Source of the DNA: Gluconobacter morbifer G707
GTDB lineage: Bacteria > Pseudomonadota > Alphaproteobacteria > Acetobacterales > Acetobacteraceae
DNA: 64,000 nucleotides
Direction: 5' to 3'
Assembly (NCBI RefSeq): GCF_000234355.1
Contig: NZ_AGQV01000001.1
Span: forward strand, 62,001-126,000
Shown here: piece after piece, positions 63,047-64,000 of the stretch
How the letters are laid out: the number at the start of each line of letters is the position of its first letter
How positions within the stretch are numbered: position 1 is the stretch's first letter
Made by a program: the position numbers and the translations under genes
The notes under the pieces: model-generated
Told to the model about the DNA's origin: nothing
The model's input: only the letters and a program-made list of their open reading frames with translations
Databases searched by the model: none

Positions 63047-63463
63047 ATGATGATTACGCTGCCGCCGGATTATAAGCCCTCCGACAAAGAGGAATTCATG
63101 AATCCTCTTCAGGTCGAGTATTTTCGGCAGAAGCTTTTGCGCTGGCGTGCGGATCTGCTGAAAGAAGCAGATGGAACACTGGCGAGTCTCTCCGAGGGGG
63201 GAATCCATGAAGCGGATATTACCGACAGGGCCAGTGTCGAGACGGATCGGGCCTTTGAACTCCGGACGCGGGACCGCGCCCGTAAGCTGATCGCCAAGAT
63301 CAACATGGCGCTCGACCGGATCGAGGATGGCAGCTACGGCTTCTGCGAGGAAACGGGGGAGCCGATCGGCCTGAAACGTCTGGAAGCGCGCCCGATCGCA
63401 ACGCTTTCCATCGATGCTCAGGAACGGCACGAACGCATGGAAAAGGTCCATCGGGACGATTAA
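63047..63463 (+). CDS. dksA: DksA-like RNA polymerase-binding protein
   Basis: A 138-residue coiled-coil factor that enters the polymerase secondary channel and works with ppGpp. The alphaproteobacterial start MITLPPDYKPSDKEEFMNP and the coiled coil to about residue 95 are clear. The zinc-finger region keeps one Cys, in GFCEETGEP; the other three positions are Thr, Ser and Ala, so it probably does not bind zinc. The coiled-coil tip has DRASVETD. ATG 63047 fits AGGGA spacing; ATG 63041 is possible. Confidence 0.92.
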   Translation: MMITLPPDYKPSDKEEFMNPLQVEYFRQKLLRWRADLLKEADGTLASLSEGGIHEADITDRASVETDRAFELRTRDRARKLIAKINMALDRIEDGSYGFCEETGEPIGLKRLEARPIATLSIDAQERHERMEKVHRDD

Positions 63464-63515
63464 GGGGTTGCGCTTGGCGTGCTGAACGGATAGGAAGCGC
63501 GCCAAGGCAACAGAT

Positions 63516-63590
<75 letters not shown>

Positions 63591-63621
63591 GCCGCTCTCT
63601 CAAAACTGAAAAATAACCCGT

Positions 63622-63729
63622 TCAGCTTTCCGGACCGGATGGCACAGGAAGCAGATGCTGCTTGCCTTTTCGTGCGGTTCGGACAGGCGTACCGCTCTCA
63701 TTCCGAAGCAAATCGGGGGAATCTGTCAT
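63622..63729 (-). CDS. Short ORF coupled to the phage-like gene, possibly truncated
   Basis: A 35-codon frame (MTDSPDLLRNESGTP at its start) beginning one base after the stop of the preceding minus-strand gene, a spacing typical of phage operons. It ends only 32 bases from the tRNA-Thr gene. No domain is recognised. It may be the 5' stub of the next structural gene, cut off near the tRNA; a chance frame is the alternative. Confidence 0.35.
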   Translation of the reverse strand: MTDSPDLLRNESGTPVRTARKGKQHLLPVPSGPES

Positions 63730-63730
63730 T

Positions 63731-64000
63731 TCACGCCATGGTTGCCGGAAGGTAGCGGTTGAGCAGGCTTGTTGCTTCCGGAGGCAGGCTGAAGAAATCC
63801 GTCGAAGGGTGTGATCTGTCTTGCGTCCGTGATGAAGGCGGGATGCGGCGTGCATGAGAAAATGACTGTGCCGCGATCAGAACCGCCAGTTGAATATCCG
63901 TAGGGAGCGTGGCTTCCAGCGGATCACCTTCGGTATTTTTCATGCCGGCAACGATCCAGCCCGCCCGGTACTGCACGACATACAGCCCCGGCTGCCATCC
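63731..64000 (-). CDS. Possible phage head-tail connector, 3' part
   Basis: The gene continues beyond the right edge; 89 residues are visible. The segment YVVQYRAGWIVAG, then LPTDIQLAVLIAAQSFSHAR and a late SLLNRYLPA, follow the pattern of phiE125 gp8/gp6-like head-tail connector proteins (a beta strand plus an amphipathic helix). It points toward tRNA-Thr. I judge the family from short motifs only; an unrelated small protein is possible. If correct, a prophage or gene-transfer-agent cluster begins to the right. Confidence 0.4.
   Translation of the reverse strand, partial: GWQPGLYVVQYRAGWIVAGMKNTEGDPLEATLPTDIQLAVLIAAQSFSHARRIPPSSRTQDRSHPSTDFFSLPPEATSLLNRYLPATMA

Overview
The window looks like chromosomal DNA of an acetic acid bacterium (Acetobacteraceae, Alphaproteobacteria), most likely Gluconobacter or a near relative. 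The reasons are GC-rich coding sequence, a GcrA cell-cycle regulator, AddAB instead of RecBCD, a DksA-like protein that keeps only one of the four zinc cysteines, hopanoid genes hpnH and hpnIJKM, and an aldo/keto reductase of the 2,5-diketo-gluconate type. The genus is inferred; no marker gene fixes it. Both edges cut through genes.

Layout. 1-3.5 kb: 3' part of a copper P-type ATPase, an RBBP9-like hydrolase, cysK, then a structured leader in front of a 61-residue ORF. 3.5-7.6 kb: a dipeptide/oligopeptide ABC importer (two permeases, two ATPases) with no binding protein. 7.9-13.1 kb: a Gly/His/Asp-rich secreted protein and xanthine dehydrogenase xdhABC. 13.3-22.8 kb: a Tat-exported glucoamylase-like protein and glycogen/trehalose genes (glgA-glgB-treZ on the minus strand, glgX divergent). 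22.8-26.9 kb: a Pmp3-type peptide, a sugar/proton symporter, a GT32-like glycosyltransferase with a damaged or unusual start, and an SDR. 27-33.4 kb: a 1212-residue hybrid histidine kinase, an aldo/keto reductase, an outer-membrane barrel and a flavin reductase. 33.4-40.8 kb: AAC(3)-like acetyltransferase plus queF, typA, a His/Lys-rich secreted peptide behind a structured leader, an EamA transporter, dadA and a thioredoxin-reductase-like ferredoxin-NADP reductase. 40.8-51.5 kb: a GT4 transferase, tsaE-addB-addA-trxA, rnd and gcrA. 51.7-53.6 kb: a bactofilin and an adenosine kinase. 53.7-59.5 kb: hopanoid side-chain genes hpnM-hpnI-hpnJ-hpnK with hpnH divergent. 59.6-64 kb: a CNNM/CorC-type protein, flagellar flgI-flgJ-flgN, dksA, tRNA-Thr(GGT) and the end of a possible phage head-tail gene.

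How the genes work together. GlgA and GlgB build glycogen, GlgX debranches it, and TreZ would release trehalose if a TreY is encoded elsewhere. HpnH starts the hopanoid side chain, and HpnI, HpnK and HpnJ would make the glucosamine and cyclitol-ether head groups. AddAB repairs double-strand breaks. GcrA controls cell-cycle transcription.

No CRISPR array, insertion sequence or obvious defence system was seen. The least explained signals are RNA-scale: a stem covering the rnd start codon, a perfect 14-bp inverted repeat between hpnJ and hpnK, leaders with mutually exclusive hairpins before two small ORFs, an in-frame stop at codon 6 of the GT32-like gene, and a phage-like fragment next to tRNA-Thr.
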